Assembly (NCBI GenBank): GCA_038239145.1
Contig: JBBSFB010000012.1
Location: 1 to 64,000 of the forward strand
Source: PALSA-610 sp038239145
Lineage (GTDB): Bacteria; Actinomycetota; Acidimicrobiia; IMCC26256; PALSA-610
Direction of reading: 5' to 3'
DNA: 64,000 nt
Position numbers and translations under genes: made by a program. Below, piece after piece: positions 23,001-32,001 of the stretch (positions are counted from its first letter, which is position 1; each line of letters begins with the position of its first letter). The notes beneath the pieces were generated by a model. That model saw only the letters and a program-made list of their open reading frames with translations, did not search any database and was not told where the DNA came from.

Positions 23001-23939
23001 CTAGGTCGTTCGGCGCAGGATCACGAGATCCCGGGCGCCGACCGACGCGTCACCCGCTCCCGACCACACACCGACGAGCGGCGCACGATCGAGCCCGAGC
23101 CCGGACCGATTCGCGAGCTCCTCGAGCAGTCGCAACCGGTATCCGGTCACCATTCCCGGGTCGTCGACGCGGCCGACCGCGAAGTCGGGGCCGTGACCCT
23201 CGAGCTCGTGCACGACATCGAAGCGCGGGTCGGCGTACTCGCCGGGTCGCGTGCGTCCCGCCTCGTAGTTGTCGAGCAGGAACACGCTGACAATCGCGCT
23301 ACCGCCCGGGCGTAACACCCGACCGACCTCGTCGAAGTAGTCCGAGGCGGCCGCGGGAAGCAGGTGCGACCACACCGACGTTGCGAACACCACGTCGAAC
23401 GACTCGTCGCCGTAGGGGAAGGTGACGGGTCCGGGCGCCGACTCGACCCGGGCGAAAGCGAACTTCGGATAGCGGGCGCGGTATGCACCGCTCACGAAGG
23501 CGATCTTCTGCCTCGAGCTGTCGAATCCGGAGTACGTGCCGTCGCGGAGCACGAGCCGGAGCGGGAACGCAACCCGACCGAGTCCGCAGCCGATCTCGAG
23601 CACGTCGCTCGTGGCGCCGACCCCGGTGAAAACCCGAAGAACGACGCTCCACTCCTCGGCCTCCCGGAACCACGTCTCGATCACGTCGGTACCCTCGGTC
23701 CGCATCAGCGAAAGCGGCGGAACGAGTTCCGGATCGTCGGTCAGCGTGTAGTCGACGTCGGAGTCGATGAGATCGATCTCGTTCTCGACGAACTGCCGAT
23801 CGACCCCGACCGGCGGGTCGGGTTCCGGATCGGGTTTGGGAACGGCTCGGTTGCGGGCGGCTTCGGCCGCGACGCGGCGTGCGGCTCCGATCGCCCGACC
23901 CGCTCGCCGCCCGGCCCTTCCGCCGAAATCGTCAGCCAC
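23001..23939 (-). CDS. Class I SAM-dependent methyltransferase
   Basis: A 312-residue methyltransferase. The SAM site is DVLEIGCGLGRVAFPL (motif I, near residue 115), then GFDSSRQKI (acidic strand end), FDVVFATSVWSHL (motif II) and VGRVLRPGGSAIVSVFLL (motif III). The N-terminal 60 residues are basic and then Pro-rich (KPDPEPDPPVGVD) and may be a targeting or flexible arm. The GTG follows the MMPL stop directly (TGAGTG), so the two are co-translated. A lipid, glycan or small-molecule acceptor is likely given the exporter partner, by inference. Confidence 0.88.
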   Translation of the reverse strand: MADDFGGRAGRRAGRAIGAARRVAAEAARNRAVPKPDPEPDPPVGVDRQFVENEIDLIDSDVDYTLTDDPELVPPLSLMRTEGTDVIETWFREAEEWSVVLRVFTGVGATSDVLEIGCGLGRVAFPLRLVLRDGTYSGFDSSRQKIAFVSGAYRARYPKFAFARVESAPGPVTFPYGDESFDVVFATSVWSHLLPAAASDYFDEVGRVLRPGGSAIVSVFLLDNYEAGRTRPGEYADPRFDVVHELEGHGPDFAVGRVDDPGMVTGYRLRLLEELANRSGLGLDRAPLVGVWSGAGDASVGARDLVILRRTT

Positions 23940-26117
23940 TCAGTTCCCGAGCGCCGGCTCCGGCTCCCGCTCGGGAGCCTCGGTCGGCGACACCGGCGTT
24001 CCCTCGACGTGGATGCGGGGCAGCCATTCGAGCTTCTTCGGGAACCACCAGTTGCGATCGCCGAGCAGTTCCATCGTCGCGGGGACGAGCACGAGCCGCA
24101 CGACGGTCGCGTCGATGAAGACGGCGAAGGCAAGACCGAAACCGATGAGCTTCAGCACCCGCAGATCCGACAGCACGAAGCTCCCGAAGACGCAGATCAT
24201 GATCGCGGCCGCCGCCGTGATCAAGCGGGCGGTCTTGGCCAGACCGTGCGAGACCGCAGTCGCGTTGTCGTGATCGCGGTCGTACTCCTCCTTGATCCGG
24301 GACAGCAGGAAGACCTCGTAGTCCATTGAGAGGCCGAAGACGATCGCGAAGAGCATCATCGGTACCCACGCCTCGATGGGGCCTTCCTTCCCGATACCGA
24401 CCAGGCTCTTCAGCCAGCCGTTCTGGAAGATCGCGACGATCACTCCGTACGCGGCACCGATCGACAGCAGGTTCATGATCACCGCCTTCAGCGGTACGAG
24501 CAGTGATCGGAACACGAGCATCAACAACACGAAGCTCAGCAACAGGATCGCGAGGAACATGTAGGGCAATCGCGATCCCATGGTGTCGGCGAGGTCGACG
24601 CCCACCGCGGTTTGGCTGCCGACATGCGCGTTGAGCGTGCTCCCCTTCTCCGCGGCCGGGATCACAGAGTCACGCAGCTTGTGCACGAGCTTGGTGGTGC
24701 TCGCGTCCTGCGGTGATCCCTTGGCCACGATTTGCATAAAGACGGCCTGACCGTTGGCGCTCGGGATCACCCGGCCGACGCTCTTGACACCGGGGGTCGA
24801 TTTGATCGCGTCGGCGACACGCGACATCGCGGCGACGTCGCCGGGTGCATGCGTCTCGCTCGCGATGATCAGCGGACCGTTGAACCCGGGCCCGAAGCCC
24901 TGACTCAACAGGTCGTAGGCGCGCCGGGTCGTGAGCTTGGTCGGGTCGTTGCCGGCGTCGGCGATGCCGAGTCGCAGCCCCATCGCCGGGACCGCCAGCA
25001 CGAGAAGGATCGCGAGCCCGATGATCGCGACCGGCCAGGGCCGACGCTGGATGATCCGGGCCCACTTGGCCCAGATCGTCTGCTCCGGGTCCTTTGGTTG
25101 TTTCGCCGTCGGGAGCGACCATTTGTCGATCGTGTGACCGACGAACCCGAGGACCGCGGGCAACAACGTGACCGCGGCGGCCATCACCAACAACACCGCG
25201 AGCGCCGCGCCGATCGAGAGCCCGCGGATGAACGACAGCCCGATCAGGAAGAGACCGAGCAACGAGATGACGACGGTGCCCCCCGCGAACAGGACCGCGC
25301 GGCCACTCGTGTCGATCGCGTGCACGACGGCACGCTCGGGTTCCAGGCCCTCGTGCAACGCTTCTCGATAGCGCGTGCTGATGAACAGCGCGTAGTCGAT
25401 GCCGACACCGATGCCGATCATGGCCGTCACTTGCGGCGCGAACGACGGAACGTCGGTGAAGCGGGCGAGCAACGTGACCACCGCGAGTCCTATGCCGATA
25501 CCGAACAGAGCCGTCATGATCGGCAGTCCCATCGCAAGCACCGAACCGAAGGCGATCAGCAGGATCAGAACCGCGGCGAGGATGCCGATCGCTTCGCTCT
25601 TGGGCTGCGTCTGGTCAGTGAACATGGAGCCACCCAGCTCCACCTGCAGCGTCGACGAATTCGCCTTCTCCACGAGCGAGCGCATGTGGTTGGAGACGTC
25701 GACGGGCACGTCGTTCGACTGCACGTCGAACTGGATCTCGGCGTAGGCGATCTTCCCGTCGGTCGAGAAGAACCCAGCGCCGCCGGGCTCGTAGGGTGTC
25801 ACCACCGAGACGACGTGCTTCTCCTTGCGGAGCGCGGGCGCGAGAGTGTCCTGGATCTCGTCGAACACCGCGCGCGACTGCACCCCGTTGGATGCGTTCG
25901 ACTTGAAGACGAGGTAGCCCGTGTCTCCGGGCTGCTTGAAATCGTTCTTCATGATGTCGAACGTGCGCTGCGACTCGGTGCCGGGCAGCGACAACGACTT
26001 CACGAGATCGCCACCGGCCGATTTCGCCAGCACGTTCACGCCGACGAGCACGACGATCCAGGCGATCACGACCAGGCGACGGCGTCGGTAACACCACGCA
26101 GCAAGCTTGGGAAGCAT
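23940..26117 (-). CDS. MMPL-family transporter
   Basis: A 725-residue RND-type exporter of the MMPL family with 12 predicted helices in two halves. Each half has one helix, a periplasmic loop of about 130-150 residues and five more helices. GIGVGIDYALFISTRYREAL and GLSMDYEVFLLSRIKEEY are the characteristic motifs with the proton-relay Asp/Tyr pairs. Actinobacterial homologues export lipids of the cell envelope or siderophores. The ATG at 26117 fits (MLPKLAAWCYRRRRLVV). Operonic with the methyltransferase downstream. Confidence 0.93.
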   Translation of the reverse strand: MLPKLAAWCYRRRRLVVIAWIVVLVGVNVLAKSAGGDLVKSLSLPGTESQRTFDIMKNDFKQPGDTGYLVFKSNASNGVQSRAVFDEIQDTLAPALRKEKHVVSVVTPYEPGGAGFFSTDGKIAYAEIQFDVQSNDVPVDVSNHMRSLVEKANSSTLQVELGGSMFTDQTQPKSEAIGILAAVLILLIAFGSVLAMGLPIMTALFGIGIGLAVVTLLARFTDVPSFAPQVTAMIGIGVGIDYALFISTRYREALHEGLEPERAVVHAIDTSGRAVLFAGGTVVISLLGLFLIGLSFIRGLSIGAALAVLLVMAAAVTLLPAVLGFVGHTIDKWSLPTAKQPKDPEQTIWAKWARIIQRRPWPVAIIGLAILLVLAVPAMGLRLGIADAGNDPTKLTTRRAYDLLSQGFGPGFNGPLIIASETHAPGDVAAMSRVADAIKSTPGVKSVGRVIPSANGQAVFMQIVAKGSPQDASTTKLVHKLRDSVIPAAEKGSTLNAHVGSQTAVGVDLADTMGSRLPYMFLAILLLSFVLLMLVFRSLLVPLKAVIMNLLSIGAAYGVIVAIFQNGWLKSLVGIGKEGPIEAWVPMMLFAIVFGLSMDYEVFLLSRIKEEYDRDHDNATAVSHGLAKTARLITAAAAIMICVFGSFVLSDLRVLKLIGFGLAFAVFIDATVVRLVLVPATMELLGDRNWWFPKKLEWLPRIHVEGTPVSPTEAPEREPEPALGN

Positions 26118-26176
26118 GACGCGCACGCTATCGAAGCGGTGCGCCACCCAGAACCTAAACAGTTGCTAATGCAAAA

Positions 26177-26188
26177 GTTGCGCGCAAC
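26177..26188. promoter_or_regulatory. Palindrome upstream of the MMPL gene; candidate operator
   Basis: GTTGCGCGCAAC is a perfect 12-nt palindrome, 60 nt before the MMPL start and 13 nt past the thioredoxin stop. It could be a repressor site for the exporter operon or part of a weak terminator. No regulator gene lies next to it. Confidence 0.3.
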
Positions 26189-26200
26189 CAGTTCCGGGGC

Positions 26201-26632
26201 TCAGTGGGCGTGATCGTGATCTGCATGATCGGGCCCGGAGTGGTCATGGTCGTCGCCCGAGTGGTCGTGCTCGGCCTCGTGCGCGGCGACCGCCTTGTGC
26301 ACCTCGTCCATGTCGAGGGCGCGGACCTGCTTGATGAGGTCGTCGAGCGCCTCGGACGGGAGCGCACCGGGCTGGGAGAACACCAGCACGTTCTCACGGA
26401 ACACCATCAGCGTCGGGATCGACATGATGTTGAACGTCGCCGCCAGCTGCTGCTGGTCCTCGGTGTCGACCTTGGTGAATGTGAGGTCGGCGTTCTTCTC
26501 CGACGCCTCCTCGAACACCGGGCCGAACATGCGGCAGGGGCCGCACCACGAGGCCCAGAAGTCGACGAGCACGATGTCGTTCTCCGTGATGGTCTGCTCG
26601 AAGTTGTCGGCCGTGAGCTGCATCGTCGCCAT
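26201..26632 (-). CDS. Thioredoxin with His/Asp-rich C-terminal tail
   Basis: A 143-residue cytosolic thioredoxin. Residues 1-105 are a normal fold with the active site WASWCGPCRM (near residue 28) and the cis-Pro in MSIPTLMVF. After a helical linker, the last 25 residues alternate His, Asp and Gly (DHDHSGPDHADHDHAH), an obvious metal-binding tail (Ni, Zn, Cu or Co) not present in standard TrxA. The ATG at about 26632 is preferred; an upstream TTG would add four residues. Confidence 0.92.
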   Translation of the reverse strand: MATMQLTADNFEQTITENDIVLVDFWASWCGPCRMFGPVFEEASEKNADLTFTKVDTEDQQQLAATFNIMSIPTLMVFRENVLVFSQPGALPSEALDDLIKQVRALDMDEVHKAVAAHEAEHDHSGDDHDHSGPDHADHDHAH

Positions 26633-26686
26633 GCCGGTATTCAACTACCCGAACCTGGGAGTCATTCCCGCCCGTTCGGCCGACCC

Positions 26687-27940
26687 CTAGACGGGTTTGG
26701 GCGGATCGGCTTCGATGATGACGCGAATCGGGCGATCGAGGCGCAGGTAGTACCAGGCCCAGCGCATCATGACCCGGAGCCGGTTCTCGAAACCGATCAG
26801 GTAGTAGAGGTGCACGACCAGCCAGACCACCCAGCCCAGCAGCCCGCGGAAGCGCAGTGGGCCCACTTGGCCGACGGCTGAACGGCGGCCGATCGTCGCC
26901 AGAGTCCCCTTGTCCCGGTAGCGGAACGGATGCCGAGCGTCGCCGGCAACGATGTGCCGGGCGACGTAGCGGCCCGCTTGCATCGCCGGGGGCGACACCA
27001 TTGGGAGCAGTGTGCCCTGCTTGTCGTGCGCCGCGGCGACGTCACCGATCGCGAACACGCCGCCGGCGCCGACCACGCGCAGGTGGTCGTCCACCTCGAT
27101 GCGCTTCGGGTGCTCGTCGACGGGGTCGTTCGGGACGACGCCGGCCGTCCAGACCATCGTCGCGGTCGCGATCTCGGTGCCGTCGTGCAGCACCACACCG
27201 CGCTCGTCCGCGGACGAGACGAGTGTGTTCGTGCGCACGTCGACGCCACGGTGCTCGAGCTCGCGCCGCGCGTATTTCGACAGTCGTGGAACGAACATCG
27301 GGAGGAGGCGGTCACCGCCTTCGAGCAACAGGATGCGCAGGCACGACGGCGGCAACTCCGGGTACTCGTGCGGGAGGACGAGCCGGGCGAGCTCACCGAG
27401 TGCGCCCGCGTACTCGACGCCGGTCGGGCCTCCGCCGACGACGCAGAACGTGAGAAACCGCTGGCGCTCCTCCTCGTTCGGCGCGGTCGTGGATCGTTCC
27501 AGGCACTCGAGCACATGGTTGCGGAGTCGCAACGCCTCGCCGAGATCCTTTAGTCCGAGTGCATGCTCGCGAACGCTCTCGTTGCCGTAGTAGTTGGTCG
27601 TGCTGCCGGTGGCGAGCACGAGGAAGTCGTAGGGCAGCTCGACCGGTTCGTTCCTGTCCGGTCCGGCAACGCGTACGACCTTGCGTTGGTAATCGACGCC
27701 GACCACGTCACCTTCGCGGTATCTCACGTTCGCCGAGTCCCGGAAGACCTTGCGCAGCGGGGCGGTGATCTCCGACGGGTTCAGCAGGCAGCTCGCCACC
27801 TGGTAGAGCAGCGGTGTGAAAAGGTGGTAGTTCTGGCGGTCGACGAGCAGCACGTCGACCGGCCTGTCGCGCAGGGCCTTGGCGCACTGCAGGCCGCCAA
27901 AGCCACCGCCGACGATGACCACGCGGGGATGCGGTCGCAT
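26687..27940 (-). CDS. ndh: Type II NADH dehydrogenase (NDH-2)
   Basis: A 417-residue FAD enzyme that passes electrons from NADH to quinone without proton pumping. Two dinucleotide folds are visible: VVIVGGGFGGLQCAKAL (FAD, N-terminus) and CVVGGGPTGVEYAGALGEL (NADH, near residue 165). GVFAIGDVAA near residue 300 is the second FAD motif. The amphipathic C-terminus (LGWVVWLVVHLYYLIGFENR) anchors it peripherally to the membrane. The ATG at 27940 is chosen at the start of the nucleotide fold. Confidence 0.93.
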   Translation of the reverse strand: MRPHPRVVIVGGGFGGLQCAKALRDRPVDVLLVDRQNYHLFTPLLYQVASCLLNPSEITAPLRKVFRDSANVRYREGDVVGVDYQRKVVRVAGPDRNEPVELPYDFLVLATGSTTNYYGNESVREHALGLKDLGEALRLRNHVLECLERSTTAPNEEERQRFLTFCVVGGGPTGVEYAGALGELARLVLPHEYPELPPSCLRILLLEGGDRLLPMFVPRLSKYARRELEHRGVDVRTNTLVSSADERGVVLHDGTEIATATMVWTAGVVPNDPVDEHPKRIEVDDHLRVVGAGGVFAIGDVAAAHDKQGTLLPMVSPPAMQAGRYVARHIVAGDARHPFRYRDKGTLATIGRRSAVGQVGPLRFRGLLGWVVWLVVHLYYLIGFENRLRVMMRWAWYYLRLDRPIRVIIEADPPKPV

Positions 27941-28026
27941 ATGCGAAACGTACCCGTGCGGTCGCCAGGTACACTCGGGTCCCGCCGACGGCCACGTACA
28001 CGCACCGGCCAACGGCGGTTTGACAA

Positions 28027-28373
28027 GGGGGTGCGTGGCTTCGATCTCGAGGATCGAGGTGGGGGAAGCGAGCCGACGTCGCCGAATCGTCGTGAAAGAG
28101 TCGGCACAACCAATACACGCCAATAACCAAATGGCAATGGCTGCCTAGAAATAGGTGTCCCGCCCGCGAGGAATTCGTCATTCGTTCCTGCGAGGCGTCA
28201 TCCAGGATGGCTCACCGGTAAGTAAGGCCTCGGGGCTTATCGGGACATGAAACGAGGATGGCCCGCCGACGGCATGCCGTTGAGCTGTCGGCGGGTGACA
28301 TCTACCAACGGCTGCGCTCGGAGAAGTCCCACCAACAGCTCGGGAGACGCGGGTTCGACTCCCGCCACCTCCA
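28027..28373 (+). ncRNA. ssrA: Transfer-messenger RNA (tmRNA)
   Basis: The 5' end GGGGGTG (28027-28033) pairs with CACCTCC (28366-28372) to form the acceptor stem, followed by discriminator A at 28373; CCA is not encoded. The T arm GCGGG-TTCGACT-CCCGC (28349-28365) and the conserved TTCGA near the 5' end are present, and the length of 347 nt is typical. A likely tag frame starts at GCA and reads AQPIHANNQMAMAA before TAG (28143-28148 region), ending in two alanines as degradation tags do. Protein frames crossing this stretch should be ignored. It rescues stalled ribosomes together with SmpB. Confidence 0.93.
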
Positions 28374-28449
28374 AGAGTGCTCAGGGTTTCGTCCGTGAGC
28401 ATTGTTGGAGGTGCCCCCGGCGGCCGGGATTCTCGACGTGGACGCGACG

Positions 28450-29244
28450 TCAGGGCAGGTCGGGCGCCCACGGGGCGCCGTTGATGTGCGACCCACCGTC
28501 GACGTACAACGTGTTACCGGTGAGATAACAGCTGTCATCGCCCGCCAGGAACACGGCGACCGGAGCGATGTCGGTCTCCGGGTCGCCGAGCCGTCCCATC
28601 GGGTTCGACGCATCCGCGACCGCTTCGAGCTCGGGGTTCTGCGCGAACACCCGTCGGCTCGCGGCCGTCTTCGCGCCGGGGCAGATCACGTTGGCCGTGA
28701 TCCCGTATTGCGCCCACTCCCGCGCCGCGGTCCGGGTCAGCGCGCGCAACGCCTCCTTGGCCGAGTTGTACTCTGCTGTCCCGATGTGTGCGTTCACGCC
28801 GTTGAGCGAACACATGCTGATGATCCGGCCGAAGCCCGCTTGGCGCATGGCGGGAAAGACCGCCTGCATCGCCCAGAGCGGACCGTAGAAACCAACGTGG
28901 AAACCGGCGTCGAACAGACTTTCCCGCTTGTTCTCGAGCCGGCTCAGCTCGCCGCCGCCCCACGCGTTGTTCACGAGGATGTCGACGGTCCCCCATTCGT
29001 CGAGCGCACGCTGCACCATCGCCTCGATGTCGACGCGCACGGCCACGTCGGTACGGACCGCAACGGCTTCGACACCGAAGTCGCGCGTGAGCATCGATGC
29101 AACCTCGTCACCGAGCGCGCCGTCGATCTCGGCCACGACGAGGCGCGCGCCTTCGGCCGCGAAGCGGCGAGCCACACCACGGCCGATCCCGTCACCCGCG
29201 CCGGTGACGATCGCCACCCGATCCTGCAAGCGCCTCCCCGTCAT
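28450..29244 (-). CDS. Short-chain dehydrogenase/reductase
   Basis: A 264-residue classical SDR. VAIVTGAGDGIGRGVARRFA is the NAD(P) site, ILVNNAWGGG the NNAG-like strand, and Ser/Tyr/Lys of the active site lie in SMCSLNG, AEYNSAKEAL. VICPGAKT and YLTGNTLYVDGGSHI follow. An Asp at the end of beta-2 (AEID) suggests NAD rather than NADP. Its ATG overlaps the SnoaL-like gene stop (ATGA), and the gene is last in a leftward unit with the acyl-CoA dehydrogenase and P450. Confidence 0.92.
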   Translation of the reverse strand: MTGRRLQDRVAIVTGAGDGIGRGVARRFAAEGARLVVAEIDGALGDEVASMLTRDFGVEAVAVRTDVAVRVDIEAMVQRALDEWGTVDILVNNAWGGGELSRLENKRESLFDAGFHVGFYGPLWAMQAVFPAMRQAGFGRIISMCSLNGVNAHIGTAEYNSAKEALRALTRTAAREWAQYGITANVICPGAKTAASRRVFAQNPELEAVADASNPMGRLGDPETDIAPVAVFLAGDDSCYLTGNTLYVDGGSHINGAPWAPDLP

Positions 29245-29765
29245 CGTTCGTCCTCCGGGTTCCAAAAGGCGCGCCACGTCGGCCACTGCTCGGGAACGGT
29301 GCCCATCCCGTCGTGATGTTCGGGCCAGTTTGCGGCGGCAAGGGTCAAAGGATTCACACCGACGTCCGCGCCGTACCAGAGCCGGTGCACGCGCCGGACG
29401 AACAGCCAACGTCCCGCACGACGCGCGTAGCGATCGGTGTACAAGATCGCCTGATGAATCCATCGCTCGCCCACCTGGATCTCACCCTTGCAGTACACCG
29501 AGCCGATGGCGGTGTCGTCGTCGACCAGGTCGATCACGTGGGTGCCGACGAGCAGGAACGTACGTTGCACCTCGCGTAATGATCGGTCGAACTCCGCTCG
29601 CAACGCATCGCGGCCGATCGTTGCGCCGGCGACAGCCACGTCGTCGACGAACAGCGCAACGAGCGCAAGAAGATCACGCGAGTCGAGCGCAAGCGCGTAC
29701 CGCGATGCGAGCTGACGAATCTGCTCGTACGCGAGCAGCTGCTCGACATTTCGGTCGCTGCTCAC
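29241..29765 (-). CDS. SnoaL-like (NTF2-fold) protein
   Basis: A 174-residue cone-shaped NTF2-fold protein of the SnoaL_4 type: YEQIRQLASRYALALDSRDLLALVALFVDD at the N-terminus, then VGTHVIDLVDDDTAIGSVYCKGE and a C-terminal strand pair ending WLFVRRVHRLWYG. Such proteins act as isomerases, hydratases or dehydratases on hydrophobic rings; catalytic residues are variable, so the reaction is open. GTG 29765 starts it. Coupled to the SDR (ATGA) and 23 nt after the acyl-CoA dehydrogenase. Confidence 0.85.
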   Translation of the reverse strand: MSSDRNVEQLLAYEQIRQLASRYALALDSRDLLALVALFVDDVAVAGATIGRDALRAEFDRSLREVQRTFLLVGTHVIDLVDDDTAIGSVYCKGEIQVGERWIHQAILYTDRYARRAGRWLFVRRVHRLWYGADVGVNPLTLAAANWPEHHDGMGTVPEQWPTWRAFWNPEDER

Positions 29766-29788
29766 GCGGAGATCCTTACACAAGCCCG

Positions 29789-31942
29789 CTACTTGATCAG
29801 GGGGTCGCGGGGCAGACCGAGGATGCGTTCGCCAATCTGGTTGCGCTTGATCTCCGACGTGCCACCCGCAATCGACATACCGCGGTGCATCAGGACGAGC
29901 ATGTTGCTCATCCCGCCCGCGCCGTCCATGAACGCGGCGTCGGGGCCGTTCAACTCGGTCAGGATCGCGGCCGCTTCGTGACCGATCTCCGACAGCACCA
30001 GCTTCGTCATCGCCCCCTCGGGACCAGGCGCGCCGCCCGCGACGGCGCGGTTCGCGCTGCGTAGGTTGAGCAGGCCCATGGCCTGATGCTCGGCGATGTA
30101 ACGACCGATCCGACCGGCGCCACCGGAGAGTCGTTCCGGATGCGCGTCGAACGGCGCGATGAGCGCCGAGCCTGGCATCGACATGCCGCCCTGGCCGCCG
30201 CCGATGCTCACGCTCTCGTTTCCGAGCGTGGCCCGGGCGACCGTCCAGCCACCGTCGACCGGGCCGACCACGTCGTCGTCGGAGACGAACACGTCGTTGA
30301 AGAAGACCTCGTTGAACTCGGAACCGCCGGTCGTCATCTTCAGCGGCCGCACCTCGACGCCGTCGGCGTGCATGTCGATCACCATCGTCGTGATGCCTTC
30401 GTGCTTCGGCACGTCGGGGTTGGTGCGCACGGTCGCGAAGCCCATCCCGGCCACGTGCGCGCCACTCGTCCACACCTTCTGGCCGTTGACTCTCCAACCG
30501 CCGTCGACCTTCGTGGCCTTCGTCTTCACTCCGGCCGCATCGGAGCCGGCGTCGGGCTCACTGAACAGCTGGCACCAGATCACATCCTGATTCAGCGCCG
30601 GATTCACCCAGCGGGCGGTCTGGTCTTCGGTCGAGTACTGGATCAGCGTGAGGATCACCCAGCCGGTGATGCCGTACGCGGGGCGCTTCACCCCCGCGGT
30701 GCCGAACTCCTCTTCGATCACCAGCTGTTCCACCGCACCCGCGGCCCGGCCCCACGGCACCGGCCAGTGCGGCATCACATACCCGGTCTCGATGAGCTTC
30801 GTGCGCTGCGCGTCGGCGGGAAGATCCGCGATGCTCGCGGCGAACGCCTTCACCTCGTCGCGCACGGCTTCGGCCTCGGGCGGGAGATCGACGGCCTTGG
30901 CCCGTACTACACCCTTGCGGGTCAGCGCGGTGACGTCTTCGGCCGCCTGCTCGGGTTGGAGCAAGGTGAGCAACGTCGTGGCGCGACGCATGTAGAGGTG
31001 CGCGTCGTGCTCCCACGTGATCGCGATGCCGCCGTGCACCTGCGTGTTGAGGTTCGCGCACAGATCGGCGGCCGGGGCCGACAGGGTGGCGGCGATCGCG
31101 GCGGCGTAACTGAGTTGATCCCCCCCGGTCCCCGCGGCGCGCGCCGCGTCCCACACCGCGCTGGTCGCGAGCTCGGTGGCCACGACCATGTTGGCGCAGT
31201 GGTGCTTCACCGCTTGGTACATCGCGATGACGCGCCCGAACTGCACGCGCTCCTTCGAGTACGCCGCGGCCTGCTCGGTGCACTCGCGCGCGATGCCGAC
31301 GGCCTCCGCCGACAGGATCACGCGGGCGAGATCGACGAGCGCCCGCTTGGCGCCCGTCAGCACGACCGCAGGCGCGCCGTCGAGGGTCACGCGCGCGGAA
31401 CGCCTCGTCGCGTCGAGGTTGACGGGCGTCTCGACGGTCACGCCCGTGCCCGCCTCCACGACCACGACGTCGTCGCCGACCGGTACGAGGAACGCCTGGG
31501 CCAGCCCGCCACCGAGCACGGCGCCGACGTTGCCCGACGCTTTGCCGCTCTTGATGGTGACCGAGCCACCCAGCGCCACCGCGCCGGCGACGGAACCGTC
31601 GGCCAGGCCGGGCAGGAATCGCTGCTTGGCGCGGTCGTCGCCCGCGGCCGCGATGACTGCGCTCGCGATGACGGTCGGTACGAACGGGCCGGGCGCGACT
31701 GCGCGCCCCATCTCCTCCACCACGAGTATCAGCTCTTCGATTCCGTAGCCGGAGCCTCCGTACGCTTCGGGCACGTGGAGTCCGAGCCAGCCCAGGTTCA
31801 CGAGCTCACGCCAGAACGGGGGCATCTCCTCGGTGCGGGCTTCGAGTGTCGCGCGCGCCGCGCTGCGGGCGTTGCGCGTCGTCAAGAAGTCGGAGACCGT
31901 CTCGACGAGGGCGCGGTGGTCATCGGTTATGGCGATCGACAT
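29789..31942 (-). CDS. Double-domain acyl-CoA dehydrogenase
   Basis: A 717-residue flavoprotein carrying two acyl-CoA dehydrogenase domains head to tail. Domain 1 (about 1-340) ends with NLNTQVHGGIAITWEHDAHLYMRRA. Domain 2 (about 365-717) has WCQLFSEPDAGSDAAG, VNGQKVWTSGAH and GMSIAGGTSEIKRNQIGERILGL. Actinobacterial steroid-degrading FadE enzymes work as heterotetramers of two different subunits, so this looks like such a pair fused in one chain. The FAD- and CoA-binding motifs are best kept in domain 2. The neighbouring P450 and SDR suggest lipid or steroid side-chain oxidation (inference). Confidence 0.92.
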   Translation of the reverse strand: MSIAITDDHRALVETVSDFLTTRNARSAARATLEARTEEMPPFWRELVNLGWLGLHVPEAYGGSGYGIEELILVVEEMGRAVAPGPFVPTVIASAVIAAAGDDRAKQRFLPGLADGSVAGAVALGGSVTIKSGKASGNVGAVLGGGLAQAFLVPVGDDVVVVEAGTGVTVETPVNLDATRRSARVTLDGAPAVVLTGAKRALVDLARVILSAEAVGIARECTEQAAAYSKERVQFGRVIAMYQAVKHHCANMVVATELATSAVWDAARAAGTGGDQLSYAAAIAATLSAPAADLCANLNTQVHGGIAITWEHDAHLYMRRATTLLTLLQPEQAAEDVTALTRKGVVRAKAVDLPPEAEAVRDEVKAFAASIADLPADAQRTKLIETGYVMPHWPVPWGRAAGAVEQLVIEEEFGTAGVKRPAYGITGWVILTLIQYSTEDQTARWVNPALNQDVIWCQLFSEPDAGSDAAGVKTKATKVDGGWRVNGQKVWTSGAHVAGMGFATVRTNPDVPKHEGITTMVIDMHADGVEVRPLKMTTGGSEFNEVFFNDVFVSDDDVVGPVDGGWTVARATLGNESVSIGGGQGGMSMPGSALIAPFDAHPERLSGGAGRIGRYIAEHQAMGLLNLRSANRAVAGGAPGPEGAMTKLVLSEIGHEAAAILTELNGPDAAFMDGAGGMSNMLVLMHRGMSIAGGTSEIKRNQIGERILGLPRDPLIK

Positions 31943-32001
31943 GGGTCAGGTCCTCGGTTCTCGACGCGACACGTCGCGTCGTACTGATAGCTGCGGATGG
32001 T

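Noticed and set aside
28178..28471. Protein frames across 28.0-28.6 kb
   Set aside because: They lie inside the tmRNA gene and its flank; RNA structure explains the sequence.
30086..31987. Long rightward open frame opposite the acyl-CoA dehydrogenase
   Set aside because: Antisense shadow caused by high third-position GC; the leftward frame has complete ACAD motifs.
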